Notes under the pieces: generated by a model
Seen by the model: the letters and a program-made list of their open reading frames with translations, nothing else
Database searches by the model: none
What the model was told of the DNA's origin: nothing
In this document: one piece after another, positions 50,148-62,781 of the stretch
How the letters are laid out: every line of letters starts with the position of its first letter
Position numbering within the stretch: the first letter of the stretch is position 1
Made by a program: the position numbers and the translations under genes
DNA from: Plectrocnemia conspersa
Taxonomy: Eukaryota > Arthropoda > Insecta > Trichoptera > Polycentropodidae
Length of the DNA stretch: 64,000 nucleotides
Assembly: GCA_009617715.1 (NCBI GenBank)
Contig: VTFK01000461.1
Coordinates: 62,001-126,000 of the forward strand
Direction: 5' to 3'

Positions 50148-53100
50148 AATATTGCTTTTGTAAAATGTTTTGTATTTTCTGTAGCTTAAAAATCACATTT
50201 ATTCATATATTTGGTTTTTCTGGACAAGCCTGTATAAAACACATCAACCTTATTTATTCAACCCAACCATCAAATCGAGGAATTTTAAAATTTTATCAGA
50301 CGGTTTTCGGCCTCTAAGGTAAATTGCTTTAAACAAGGCGTACATATACATGGAATCTAAATAATGTTGCGTTATCAACGCCATTTCGTTAGTTATTATA
50401 CCACGATCAAACAAAGATAAATTGGTTAGGGGCAAAAATTTTCGCTATGGCGCAAGTCAAACAAGGGATGTTTATTTAACTTCGACTGTACACATATATA
50501 TTTATGTGAAGAGGGAGAGTTCGCATTGTTTACCCGATTGAGAGAGAAAACATTGAAAATAAACATGTAATACCCAATAGAGACAAACTTTGACATACAA
50601 AAAAAAACATTTTGCCACATGCGACTATCAGACGCGAATTTAATTAGCCCTGAACTAACTAAAGTCATCCCTAAGATTGCCTGGCGCTTGATTAAATTTA
50701 TTTAATTTTATATATTAGAAGAAATGATAGTGATGGCACTGTTGAAATCAAACAATTTTTTTATACTTGCAAATTGAAGCATTTTAAAAGCTATCATACT
50801 AAAAAAAAAACTAAGCAATAGTCTTCAGAGCTTAAAATTTTTTTAATCAGACATATTTTTTATATATTTACTATTATTGTGTATTTTTTATGTGTCTGTA
50901 TATGAAATTTATAAATGTTTATATTTTAGAGTTTATAGTGATGGCACTGTTATTATGGACAATATGAGAACATAGATGTGAGATGCGAAAAATTTAAGCG
51001 AAATACAAAAATAAAGGCAAAGCGAGCAAAAATATATTCATGTGACATTTACCATAAATATAAAAAGAGATGTACTACGACATGGTTGAACAAAATGCAA
51101 TTTCTACAGACAGATAGAGCAAAATAATGCACATTGACACAAGATTGACATGGATAAAATACACATGGCAAACTATTAAAACAAAGACTGAGAAAATAAT
51201 TTTGCCTTCAAGTGGAAAACTCTCAGTTAACCATGCAAAACAAACAGCTATATACATTATAGATAGGATTATGGTAATAACAATAGGTTTAGGGAAGTTA
51301 TTAAAAAATCAATAATACATCCTATTAAAAGTGTAGAAAATTTTAGATAAACAATATCTATATAGACAATTATACTTATAGTTATCCACGACATAAAAAT
51401 GTGGGTACCTTCAGTTTGTTAAATTTGTTTTAATTATTCTTAACACGTCAAATAAAATCCTTTAAATATCATAAAGTACTTTACCTATACACTGTACCAA
51501 TCGTAATATTATATTTAATTATAAATTATTTTAAAATTATAATAATTAATGTATTTTAATTTAAAATACGTATCCATTACACGTACCATAATAATATAAA
51601 CGTTAAAATTAAATCCGTACACCCAAAACAAATTTGCTCCCGACAATCTCTAGTGTAGCGTTATTGCTGATCTTACTATCAGATACTGGTATTATAATAG
51701 AGAACCTTTTCCTTATTACCTTACAAAGCTTGCTCTTATATATGCACATATTTAACCCTATATAAACAATTCAATTTATAAAAGATTATGGGAATAATTT
51801 TGTGTTTTTATTGTTTAAAATACGAATATATAATAAATATTATTTTTTGATTTGGTTATAATAATACAATATATATGCATTATTAGTAAAATTATATTTT
51901 TACTAGCATTTCAGTGAAATCATATCAAAATACACAAATACCGGCACAAGGCGAAGTGAAGTAGCATGAAGTGACTGACTACACTATCGTTCTCGCCTGA
52001 CTTAGAACAGCTTTGCGAGAGTGTAGAGGATGCATAACAGTTGCAAAACGTTCAATTTCTGTTTTTTTTTATAAAACGCCTATTTTATTTATAAAAAAAT
52101 ATACAAACATACCAATTATACAACTAATTGTAACTGATTTTTCGTAATCTCATATGAAATTACGCAAATTAATCTTAGGAAAATCTCTGTCTCGACACCT
52201 AATAACATTGATTACTAATATAACATATTAATTTAATATTTATCAATAAAGGTACATACTTTGTAATAGCCCTATTTTCGTGCTATTTTGGTTCGTCTTT
52301 TACAATTTATAAAAAAAATATAACATGGTGAACCCTTATGAATTTTGTTTGTTTCAGTTTCAAAGCCAGCAGCGTTTCGTTTAATCTTTATCGAAAACGC
52401 TCAATGAATCATTACCGTACCTGAGCCAAATATGGCAATGAATTCGAAAATATACAACCCACGCTTTTAACCCTAATCACCCACCCACCCTCTCAGCTCA
52501 AATAAGAGTGTTGTAAATATTTAACATCAAAGAGTCCAGTGCGTGTGCTCCAGACGTTCGATCCCTTATTCGGACGCATGAGAGTATATAACGATATATT
52601 GTGTATCTACTATGTAATATAAATCGGAACAGGGATGTTTGAGTGTAATAAGTAATCTGGGCAAAGCCTACGGCGTTCATTTCAGTGAGTATAGATAAAT
52701 ATTATATATACTTTACATCGGTATTATTAGGTAATTGGGGTATAAATAAAATACAATGGAATTGGGCTACAAAAAATATAAAGCTATATTAATATATATG
52801 AATTCACTGTTTGGACGTTTTTTTAGTTTATTAACCACAGGTGTTTTTACGAATGTTTCAAATGACAATTCTATTATATGCAATCAATATACATATAAAC
52901 GCTGATTCGGTTAAGATTGATTAACTGTGCTTGGGTGTGCTTTGTTCCGTAATTGAATACAGAAACTATGTTCAGGTACTTGAATACATAATACATGAGC
53001 TCATGAACACATACATATAATACTATGAATTAACTCCGCTATTAAGACCTATAATTTTAAATATATATTTATGAAAAAATATTCAATTGTTATTATTTAA

Positions 53101-54214
53101 GATTTTTGTTATTTTCTTAATAATAGTTACAGGTTCCTTTTGACATTGATTATATAGTTTAAAGATCGTTTAGGTGTTAAACCCTTTGAATAGTGAGTTA
53201 ATTTCTACGTATTTGTAAATTTGTCGGTGTACACTTGGAGGTGAGTTAATTTGACGTATTTTTCCATAATTATTTCTGTTGTTATTCATTTATTATTATT
53301 TTATATTGAATTTATAGAATATATATTATAAGAAAAATCAGTGACTCGAAACGTTTTATTGTTTTTGATTTATTTTACTACTCTTTTGTGTGTTTTAATA
53401 ATTTATTTTAACCCTGTTTTAATAATATTTATTTTACATATATTTTATTTATGATTCGGATTTTATGGATTTTTTATATTAATTAAGTTAACTCTATATT
53501 TTTTATTAAATTAGTATAAAATATTTTTTGTTATGATCATTTATTTCGTACTCTTTTTTTTATTAATATTATTTTTGATCAAAATCGTTCACATTTAATC
53601 GAATTAAAAATATTTTAATAAATATATTTTTTTTATTATTTTTCAGTTATATAAATGTATGTAAATATATAATTATCTGAGGTACCTTAAAACAGTAGTT
53701 CACAACACTATTTCAACACTTTAGCATGAGTTTTTTTTTCAAACATAATCAAATCAGAGTCTTACATAGTAATTTTAAGCCCTACCCACGAATGTGGTTT
53801 ACAATTAAATGAAATTAAATTAATACTTTCAGATATAAACAATAATGACTTTCCATAAAATAAAAAGGTCATTGTTTACATTTTTTATTGATGGCGATAT
53901 ATTAACACATAAATCGCACCATTGTGTTGCATCTTTTAAGGCAAAAGACGCTATAGATTTTTTTTTTTTTTTCACAGTAAATAATAAATAAGCGAGCACG
54001 TGATTTTAATGAAATGGTACACAGTATTTATAAAATTTCTAATATATTTTTCTTGTGAGACACTCTCTTGCTATTCAAAAACGTGTTTAAACATTACGTG
54101 GTCATCACAATATGACATTCTGATTTCTCGACTTTACTTTTCAAATTTATTAAGAATTCTCAAAAAAAAATTATTAATGAAAAATATATGAAATACAGTT
54201 AAGTATTGCAAATA
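50148..54214. other. Mostly AT-rich non-coding DNA
   Basis: No gene recognised. Small balanced patches at 51940-52030 and 52450-52680. The partner of the short repeat at 13.05 kb is at 51891-51938. 53270-53690 is extremely AT-rich. Confidence 0.55.
51891..51938 (+). repeat. Short repeat shared with 13048-13097
   Basis: It carries TTTCAGTGAAATCATAT with flanks matching the 13-kb copy. Confidence 0.4.
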
Positions 54215-54745
54215 CATAATATGATAATAATCTTAAAATGACCATTTAAAAACTACATGCCATCTAAAATAGAATCAAACATCCTCGTTATTTTTTTGTT
54301 ATAAAAATTTCGGCAATGGATAAATTCCTTTTGTTTTGTGTTGATGTTGGTTTAATCGACAACAAGTCTTTAAAAAGCCACTGAAAATAATTTGTTCCTT
54401 TGCTTATTGATTCAAATATTGAAAATTATTTTTCTAATAATATGTGACATGTTTAATGATATGATAGAAATTTCTTTCTCTAATTGTTGCGCCAATGATA
54501 AATTTTTAATTTCTTTAATAATTTAATGAAGTCACAAGGGTCTTTAGAATTCATCAAGCCATTAAATAATTTGCGAATAATTTCGTTATACATTGTACAT
54601 ATATCTGCTTTTAAAGAATATCTAAAGAAATGACTTGTAAAGAGATCTGGATTTTTTAAATATTTAATTAATGACATTAATGTCTGGATTCTTTGATTAT
54701 AAAATTTTTCTTTAATTCCCCGTTGAAATTTTGAGCTAAGCTCAG
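54215..54745 (-). pseudogene. hAT transposase fossil, C-terminal half
   Basis: On the minus strand, three blocks in different frames are collinear with hAT transposases, which move elements by a cut-and-paste mechanism. First, the IKYLKNPDLFTSHFFRY segment with upstream KFYNQRIQTL (54742-54480). Second, NLSLAQQLEKEI in a shifted frame (near 54515-54475). Third, FQWLFKDLLSIKPTSTQNKR continuing NLSIAEIFITKK (54397-54295), which matches the C-terminal hATC dimerisation domain ('PTS...ER.FS.A...iTkkR'). A worn FDSILDGM-type tail follows near 54270. A stop after ITKK and several shifts show it is dead. The family call is firm; the subfamily is uncertain. Confidence 0.72.
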
Positions 54746-55379
54746 TTTAGCTAAGTTTAGCTAAGTCAATAATAATCGTGAGATAATTGTCAATTGTCTG
54801 TTGCTACTATACAAAAACAATATAAAAAAATCCTTTTTTGAAGTATCTAAAAAAAGCCCTAAATACCGATTATAATGCGTATTTTTTATCATAGCAGGTT
54901 CTTAGACCATCATAGCAAAAATAAATCCGCCGGCCGGTTTGAGTAATAGAAAACCGCAAAAATGTTGTTGTTCGTCTTTCAAGAAAGTATGCATATATAC
55001 AAAGTTTTCTAGCCTGAGTGTCTTATTTTATTACTTCAGCAAGTTTGAGTGTCATTTTTTTGGCATTATCAGACCTCTATGATTCTCGTGAAAAAACACT
55101 AATCACATCACATGGTTTATCATATGCATACACAAGTAATAACGCAGTTATTAGTAAGGAATTGTATACATAAGTTAGAATAATACAATTTGGGACTAAG
55201 TCCATATGGTATGTTATTTATTATAAGTTTCTTAGCAATCCTTCAACTCAACCTTTTAACTAAACTAATTTCTTCGTATAAATTATTTTTAATTTCATTT
55301 AATCTTGCCGTTATACGCGCTAAAATTTCCACGATAAAAGTGGCAAGAATTAAAATTACACAACGCGAGACATAAAGAA
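54746..55379. other. Non-coding DNA
   Basis: AT-rich. TTTAGCTAAG-type words recur three times at 54735-54765. No gene recognised. Confidence 0.5.
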
Positions 55380-55690
55380 AATTAGACCAGCGGCCGCAAA
55401 ATGAAAAATTAGAGAGCTTTGGCCCAGAGCTTTCACCCGCAATGCGAGAGAGCTTTCAAGCTTTTTTATACTCTTTCTTCCTTTTCCAGAAAGATGGATT
55501 TTTTCAACGACCTCTCCTCCTGTTTCGTGTATTTTTTTCTTTGGATATCTCTCTACTTCTGAGCGAATTCCTGTGCTGCCTTTATTCAAATCCACATCTA
55601 CATAATGCGGATGGTCCGACGTGCCCCAATCCAACCCAGGACGTTTTCTCGTCAAATTTGATAAAGCTACATTTGACCTTTGTGATCATA
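55380..55690. other. Balanced island, open on both strands
   Basis: About 300 bp of balanced composition, open on the plus strand (55442-55729) and on the minus strand (55655-55356). Neither product has a recognisable domain, and overlapping readings on both strands argue against coding. Possibly conserved non-coding DNA. Confidence 0.25.
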
Positions 55691-57629
55691 AATAATCGGA
55701 TATCATTGAGTATGTTTATTTTAATTTAAGTACTAAAAAATTTAAACAAACTGTACTGTGTTCCCTCTATATTTTAATAATAATATTTAAAACATGATAT
55801 TTAAAAAAAATTAATAATATTAGCGACCATTAAAAACAAACTTTTAAAAAATTTTATTTTTATAAATCTTTTATGCTGTAATAAAAATATATTTAACCAA
55901 ATTTAAATGTCTTTTCTATTATGTGTAATTGCAATAAACCGCAGATTGATTAGGTATAAAGCAAATAATCTTTTTGTCTGGTAATAGATTGAATTATTAT
56001 ATGGTGTTGTTTCTAATATTTTTTTTTTATACATAAAACATATTTTTTGTATTATAAAGTATTTTATTTGTGTAATAAAATCATGAATTAAGTGCTTAAT
56101 AATAACGTTTTAGAACACATAATTAATTAAATATTTTTATAAAGCACCATTTATCAGCTGCGCGATGTTCATAAATCTTGTTTCAAATAATTTATTATGC
56201 TCAAAGTGAAACTTTGTTATATATTTTTTACATAAATACATTACAAAAACTTTATTACGCAACTTCTTTATATCAAGATTATTATAGATAAAAATCTTTT
56301 AATATTTTATTTTTTATTTAATTAATTTTTAATTCCACCGATAACATGATTTACAGACAAGAACAACATTAATATCTTATATTATATACAATAGAATAGA
56401 AAACTATATACCTATATAATAATTAAGAAACTGTTGCAGCTTTTATGATCTTTCTTAAAATATTATTTCAAACATTTTTTGCAGAATGGTGCGCTAATTA
56501 TTAAATTAATTGATGCGTCGCTAATGTTTTAAAATTGTTTTTTTTTAGAATTTATAGTAGGGTAATTTTTGTATAAACATTATTACAAAAAAGCACATAT
56601 CTACCCATTTTATTTTATATTTTGTTAATATTAACATATCCTAAAATAAAACCTACTTTTTATATCACTGATTGATTTTAGTATACCCTAAAACGTTCAA
56701 GCTAAATAAACTCATTCACAACAGTGCCATAAAATCCTTCAATATAAACTGCTCCATAAAGTCATCCGCGTTGACACGCCCTTATATACTACTGACCCTT
56801 TCACACGTGATCGTAGGCATATCGTACATATTTTTCATGCCTTTTACTATCGCGTGACTCTGCATTCGCGCATATTTTGATTTCTATGAAAATGCTTTAT
56901 GAAACATTTTATTTTCTCTCGCATATACATATGAAACATTCCAAAGGGCTAAAATATGCGACAAAAGGGCGAGTCCCTTTTTCGAGGACATAATGGCACC
57001 GCATCCGTATCAGGGAAAAAAATACATAATACAAGAAATAACACACAAAAGCGGCGGAAAACACTCGTTCAACACTTGTGCATACTCATTGTGATATATA
57101 ATGTGTTTCATAATAGAATAGAAACTGTTAAATGTTATTTAGCGTTGCTTTTATCTGCATGTGTATTTAAAAAAAATAAGATTGTAATTAAAAACAAAAT
57201 ATAGAAAATCCTATATTTAGTTTTTACATTAAATATAGAATATTGTGTTTTTAATCTCGAAATAAAATAACTTTTGCATATTATCATATTAATGAAGACA
57301 TGAGCGACGAATCGTATAAAAAAATCAGAATAAAAAATATTTAGTAAATTAAAATAATAAGGAATACAATATATATCATTGTTTTTAAATAACACTTAAA
57401 ACTAATTAATGCATGTTTTTAATGTAACTAAATTTTGGTTTAAGATTCTGAAAATGTTTAAAATATTTTCATTTTGTTACAAATTTTACTCATACAATTT
57501 TTTAAATGCCAAAAAAACTCTGCTATATTTGTAAACCAAGTTTATTGTACAATACTATTAAAAAATCTATTTTAAGAAGATTATGCTAATGAGATTTTTA
57601 TATTCAATTTTTTTTGTTTTTTTTTGCAG
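55691..57629. other. AT-rich non-coding DNA
   Basis: No gene recognised. A balanced patch at 56690-56870 and another at 56950-57090. Confidence 0.5.
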
Positions 57630-57677
57630 GTGTGTCGCAAAAGCAGAAAAGGTTAAGGAGCGCTGTTTTCATAAAAG
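57630..57677 (+). CDS. Candidate 48-nt internal exon, unknown protein
   Basis: A strong acceptor (a run of T followed by TTTGCAG, ending 57629) precedes 48 nt that end at AAAAG before GTAGGC, a plausible donor. Two frames are open; one reads VSQKQKRLRSAVFIK. The length is a multiple of three, as expected of a skippable micro-exon. If the donor is not used, the same frame stays open through NPHYAKLQTLREVLNRC to a stop near 57763, so a terminal exon is the alternative. GC content is above the immediate flanks. I cannot name the gene. Confidence 0.3.
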
Positions 57678-57942
57678 GTAGGCAAAATCCACATTATGCA
57701 AAGCTTCAAACTCTTAGAGAGGTATTAAACCGATGTACCGTTAAAAAACTTTTATTATCAAATTAAATATATTATATGGTTAAAAAATAACCGTGAAAAA
57801 TTATATAATATTAGAATAATAGTATTATAGCTAGTCGGTTAATATTTATTTTTTTTTTAACACAGTAGTGGTGAGCCATTGAATGCTACCTTTTTAATAA
57901 GTATTTATATATATTTTAGAGTAACACTATAATAATTACAAT

Positions 57943-58016
57943 TAGCATGATAGACGGGTGGTATAAGTCGCTGTTCATTGACATGAAAGACTTGGGTTCG
58001 AATCCCATATGAAACA
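57943..58016 (+). other. tRNA-like sequence (tRNA pseudogene or SINE head)
   Basis: A perfect B-box GGTTCGAATCC at 57995-58005 sits in a T-arm-like TGGG TTCGAAT CCCA. Upstream, TAGCATGATAG (57943) or TGGTATAAGTC (57959) can serve as the A-box. The anticodon arm is poor (TTCA...TGAA with a 6-nt loop) and acceptor ends do not pair, so it is not a working tRNA. It is not the same family as the element at 36932. Confidence 0.5.
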
Positions 58017-58946
58017 TAGTGATTTTTAATTTAAATTGTGTTTGTGATATCGTAATATATGCTTTTTAAATAATTATTATATCGATCAATCATAACAGTA
58101 TAGTTCCACTTAGTTTTTAATATTATGGGTAAATATCGTAATGATAGATTAGAATTGAGCTAGGTCGTAAATATTAGATATGAAATGAGCTTTTAGCTTA
58201 TATGTATTAAACATAAAAATATTTTAAGCTTTCATTAACAAAGAATAATATAATATTTTTTGCAATATTTTTTAGACCAATGACAACTTAAGTGCTAACA
58301 AGTAATAAATCATGCTTAATAATATAATTGACATACGTAAAAACTATACTTTAACTAATCTTTTTTTAATTTTTCTATCTGAAAAATCAGAATTAGTGAT
58401 TTTATTTATAATAACAAATACCTTAGATTTCTTTAATTAACATTTTCTAATCACATTTATTATTATCGATTAAATTAATTTAAGTCAAGCTAAGTTTTAT
58501 TAACATTTTTTATTAAAATTAAAACTTGTTATGTTAAATCATATAAGCAATAATATTCGTAAAATATTTTTTTATTAGTTGGTATATTATATATTATATA
58601 GTATATATAACCTAGTAAGTAACTGCTACTGTTATTATCTAAAAAATTGCCAAACCTAAAAATAAATAAATCATAATAGATATTTTAACACTTACCATGC
58701 ATAAGACCTAACTCTAAAAATACATTTTTAAATATATCTATAAGTCATTAAATGTCAAAAATACGATATGTGATGTTTAGCTAATTACAATATATTGTTG
58801 CTAATCTATATTATTTAAATTATTTACGAACTATCCTTTAGTTTTTTATAACATAACCCTCTTTAATCGTAAAAATGTTTTCACACCACCTTCAAAAATG
58901 TGTCTCAAGTTTTTAATTAGGAAAATTACATTTAGTGTAAGATAAT
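58017..58946. other. AT-rich non-coding DNA
   Basis: No gene or repeat recognised. Confidence 0.6.
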
Positions 58947-59280
58947 TTATTTATTAAAAAAATCTTTTACATATACATACTTGACAATACCTCTATTTAA
59001 ATGGCTAAATTGTTGTTGTCCATTTAAAATAATACTTTTTTTTTGTGAGTCATAAATCGCATTTGTGCAACAGTGATAAAAATCCAATTTCACACAGATA
59101 GGTGGTACAAATGATACAAGAGTCTGCAATGCTGCTTTTGCCAGCTGTAGATAAGGTTCTAAATGTGTACTCAAGAATTGTTGTTCATCCACTATTTTAA
59201 ATTTCATTTAAATGACATATTTTATTAAATCACTGTCGTCTATCGAATTTAGGTTAAATAGAATCCAGTATCCATCTCTA
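58947..59280 (-). pseudogene. hAT transposase fossil (ZBED5-like C-terminus)
   Basis: A minus-strand reading of 86 codons (ATG at 59207) carries STHLEPYLQLAKAALQTLVS, matching the 'eyp.L...Al..LlpF' block of domesticated and transposon hAT proteins of the ZBED5/SCAND3 type. It continues with FVPPICVKLDFYHCC in place of 'tTYLCE.gFS' and NAIYDSQKKS in place of 'iKtkkRn'. Immediately upstream, in frame beyond one stop, WILFNLNSIDDSDLIKYVI resembles the preceding conserved 'WI.NPF' region. The missing cysteine-glutamate pair and the stop mark it as dead. It has a different spelling from the hAT fossil at 54.2 kb, so it is a separate lineage. Confidence 0.62.
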
Positions 59281-61079
59281 AACTTTACTTATATCTCTAA
59301 TAGAGCACTTAATTTTTGTGAATGTATTGCAACTTTAAGTTTAACTAATTTTTAAAAACTTGCTATTTTAAATTTGCAATTCCCAATAATTTATCGCTAG
59401 CTTTTTTTTATGTTTTTACCTAATTCTTATTTTATTTAGATGGCTAAAAAAATTTAAATGGTATGCTAGTTGAATTATTACAGTAAGTAAATAACTGTAG
59501 AATTTTCTCACATAATAAAAAAAAAGGCAAAATAAATAAATACACTTTTTTCACAAAGCCACGATGATTAAACGCTCGTTGTTTGATATACTTAACTACA
59601 TTTACTGCATTAGTTAAGTGTATTTTTCAACTTACTGGCATAGATTCCAATGCAATGTATTTCTGTATTGATGTATAAAAATCATCCGGAATTTATATCA
59701 ATATTTTAGGAACACCATCAGTGAAAATCATTTCATTTGTATTTGATGTTAAAAATATCTTGAATGTGATTGGAAACAGGTCTAGGGAATTTTTTCGCCC
59801 GCAGTTCACCACTAGCAATTTACAGCCAGCATTTTGCTAACAGCTTACTGCCGCATTAATTGATCGCTTAAATAATTCATTGCTTAATAATTATCACCAT
59901 TTTACTATTTAGAATCAATTAGATGTGTTTGATCAAATCATAAAAAGTATTTTTTTTATTTAAGTTACTACCCTCAGCTATGTTTCCTATATTTTTGGAG
60001 AAAATATGTGCATGAAAATGTTTATTATAATATATAGATTATGGGTTTTAATAGTAACACGTATTGCTTAAATAGTACCAAATATTTATTTATACATATT
60101 TAAGGTAATAAATAAAACAATATATTATATTAAAAATTAACTGTCATAGTTTACAAAAAATGAAATATGAATATATCTATAGAAATACATATTATTAAAA
60201 ATACAATATTTTCGATTTAAAATTACTAATTAAAATGTATTTACTAAAATATGCTTGCAATAATTTGTGGGCTATAAATTGTTAATGCGATCAATTGCTG
60301 GCGGTAAATTGCTGACAACTTGAGTGACACAAAATAAAAATATTTAAACATAATTTTTTACTGTTTCGCATAAATTGGAACACCCTTTCAGTTGAATACT
60401 CACTTTTAAATTCACAGAACCTAACAGAATTCTTACAGTTTCTAATGCACATATATTTAATATTTTTTTAAACTAACATTTCACTAAATACAGAGCTTTT
60501 ATGAAGAAAATATATACAACTGCATCATAAAATTCCGTGATAGTACCGCTGTTTTTTTAGTATATGTTAAGACTTTTAGCTTTTCCACAACCAAATGTTT
60601 AAGCAACTTTGATTGTTTAATATTTAAGCTTGAAATAATTTTGCAAAATTAAACGCATGTGTATATTGTATACCATATTTTTATGTTGTACAAGTGATTA
60701 CATAATCAACATAATCGTTTTTTCACTATTGTTTTTGTGATATGAAATAATGATTGAATAGAAAAGCCTATTATAGGCTTTAAAAGTACATGTTAAAGTC
60801 AAGGCAAATTGAAAAGGTAGAATAATATGCCGCAATTATGTAAATTATTTTTTTTAAAAACATTTATTTTAAAATTTACTTGTATATTTCTTGAATGCGT
60901 TACAGCAAACTAAATGCAAATAATACAACCCTATATGATCCAATATACTTGAAAATAACTATATATGAGCTTAAAAATGTTTACATGCCAAAGTACTGTT
61001 GGAATAAAATTATTGATCAGTCTAAAAAAATATTTCAACTTTGCATTTGAATAAAATCCTATACAAATCACGCTCTTGC
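59281..61079. other. AT-rich non-coding DNA
   Basis: No gene, RNA or clear repeat recognised. Confidence 0.6.
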
Positions 61080-61118
61080 GTCTAATTACAGTCGCAGCAT
61101 CACGCGACATGACGCCCT

Positions 61119-61137
61119 ACGTCACGCGACGTGACGT
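61119..61137. promoter_or_regulatory. Perfect CRE-type inverted repeat
   Basis: ACGTCACG CGA CGTGACGT: an 8-bp perfect stem with a 3-nt centre, each arm holding a TGACGT word (the bZIP CREB/ATF half and full site type). A weaker version, TCACGCGACATGAC, lies just upstream at 61100-61113. CpG-rich in AT-rich ground. Binding is inferred. Confidence 0.5.
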
Positions 61138-61989
61138 GTGAATTCCGTATATGAGAATAGTGCATTCCTTTAGGGAGGTCTCGTATAAAGGCGTGGTTTG
61201 GATAGACACCTTGGTTTCTCAATCATAACCTCAAAATTTAGACTCGCATTGTGACAAAGGCAAAATTGCAAAGATGAAGGTTCTACGTGTTAGTTATAAA
61301 TCCTAAACAACATAAGCTTCAGATAGTATTATATAAAATTATCTACTTACATTTTTAAGTATATATTTAATAAAAAAATGAATAAAATTTATTTTGTAAC
61401 TTATTAATCAAAAAAAGACTAAAAAATTAAATATTTTTTTATGTAGCTTCAAAAGCGTTTAATCCATGTGTTTTATTGGTTAAAAATTATATACCCTTAG
61501 CTCAAAATTTTTCTTTAGTTTTCTTTTTTTGAAGCATTGTTTTATATATTTTGGATCGTCACAATCGTCGAGCAGACTAATCATTGCCATACAGTGTTTC
61601 TTATTCTGGACAGTGTTGCAAAATTACCTATTCTTAATATCTTGAGTCTTTTAGCATGAAGAGGGATGGTGGTCTTGAATCTAGGTTGTTTCTTTAGTAA
61701 CAAGTTTGGTTTCAAATAGCTGCTAAAATGTCCTTAAAATACTGTTATTTAAGTTTTATTATATCTGGATTAGTAATCAGACATTTTGTCACTTCAGAAC
61801 ATAGTAAATGGTGACGATCTTGAGGTTAAATTATTGCTGAAATAATTATTCATGATCATACCATAATGCTCATATATTTAAAAATTAAGTAAATTCAGGT
61901 ATTTTTTTGCAGCTGCTTAGGTGAAGATTTAATAATAAAAAAAAACTCTACTGGGTGAATATTTCCTTTTCTACTCACGCGTAAGATTG
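61138..61989. other. AT-rich non-coding DNA
   Basis: No gene recognised. 61140-61250 is mildly balanced. Confidence 0.55.
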
Positions 61990-62160
61990 CCATCGTGTTT
62001 GTCTTTTGTCGGATTTAAATCCGCTTTTAAAGCAGATACGTGCTTTAATTCCGCTTTCCGGACAAGCAGATCGTTATTAACAATTCACGGACGTGAACGT
62101 TCGCGGCACGAAATTTCTCAAAAATCTCTCTTCGGACCTAGAGTGCAATAAAAACCGCGC
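61990..62160. promoter_or_regulatory. Balanced island with adjacent palindromes
   Basis: CGGATTTAAATCCG at 62010-62023 is a perfect 14-bp palindrome. It is directly followed by GCTTT T AAAGC (62023-62033). GAACGTTCGCG near 62095-62105 adds another palindromic core. No coding frame. Confidence 0.35.
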
Positions 62161-62665
62161 GCAGATTAGAATCGTAATTTATTGATTAAAATATTTGTAA
62201 TTCTTGCGAGGTTTTTCTTTTAGTGATAGAAAAAATATAAAGGTCACGACTGCATGTTGGCATGCAGCACAACAGAACGAGACTATACGCTTTTATATAA
62301 AATATATATAAAAGTCTGTGGGTGTGGCCTAATGATATGAACCTTAAAAAATATGTATTTATGATATTTTCATAACAATACACTGATATTTTATTTTTAT
62401 TTTTCATGGCTATTAAATCACAAGTTACTTATTTGTGGCTTGGAAATTTTTTACAAGGTAGCGTTATCCGTGGGCATCTCATTTTAGTACAGAAAAATCA
62501 GCCTTTTAATAACCATTAGTTAAAACTTTAGGCGTCTTGTATGTTTTATAAAGGTTGCTGTTTACAATTAATATTGTCAGTTTTAATTAAAGTAAGAAAA
62601 CTAATAAAAAAATATGTTTTTTTTTGACATAATGGTTTATATCTATAGCACTTAAATTCTTTATA
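62161..62665. other. AT-rich non-coding DNA
   Basis: No gene recognised; the minus-strand open stretch at 62186-62407 has no motif. Confidence 0.5.
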
Positions 62666-62701
62666 GTAGTGCCACGAGGCAGCATCTTTGGCCCTAATTA
62701 G
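62666..62701 (+). pseudogene. Tiny reverse-transcriptase motif fossil
   Basis: VVPRGSIFGPN then a stop. This matches the 'GVPQGSiLGP' palm block of LINE reverse transcriptases at 8 of 10 positions. No neighbouring RT motif is visible, so the assignment rests on one short match. Confidence 0.35.
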
Positions 62702-62738
62702 AGACTGTAATAATACCGGATTTGTTTATACTGGTTTT

Positions 62739-62781
62739 ATTATTGTATAAATACCGGTAATACCGGTATTGATACAATAAT
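62739..62781. repeat. Near-perfect 19-bp hairpin
   Basis: ATTATTGTAT (62739-62748) pairs with ATACAATAAT (62772-62781). After one A/G mismatch, AATACCGG (62750-62757) pairs with CCGGTATT (62763-62770), leaving a 5-nt loop. An additional AATACCGG word occurs at 62712-62719. Confidence 0.85.

Noticed and set aside
53691..53710. hAT-like left end CAGTAGTTCACAAC near the hAT fossil at 54.2 kb
   Set aside because: No matching inverted end or 8-bp duplication was found on the other side.
55356..55729. Two overlapping readings on opposite strands (95 and 99 codons)
   Set aside because: Neither has a motif, and mutual overlap suggests lack of stops by composition.
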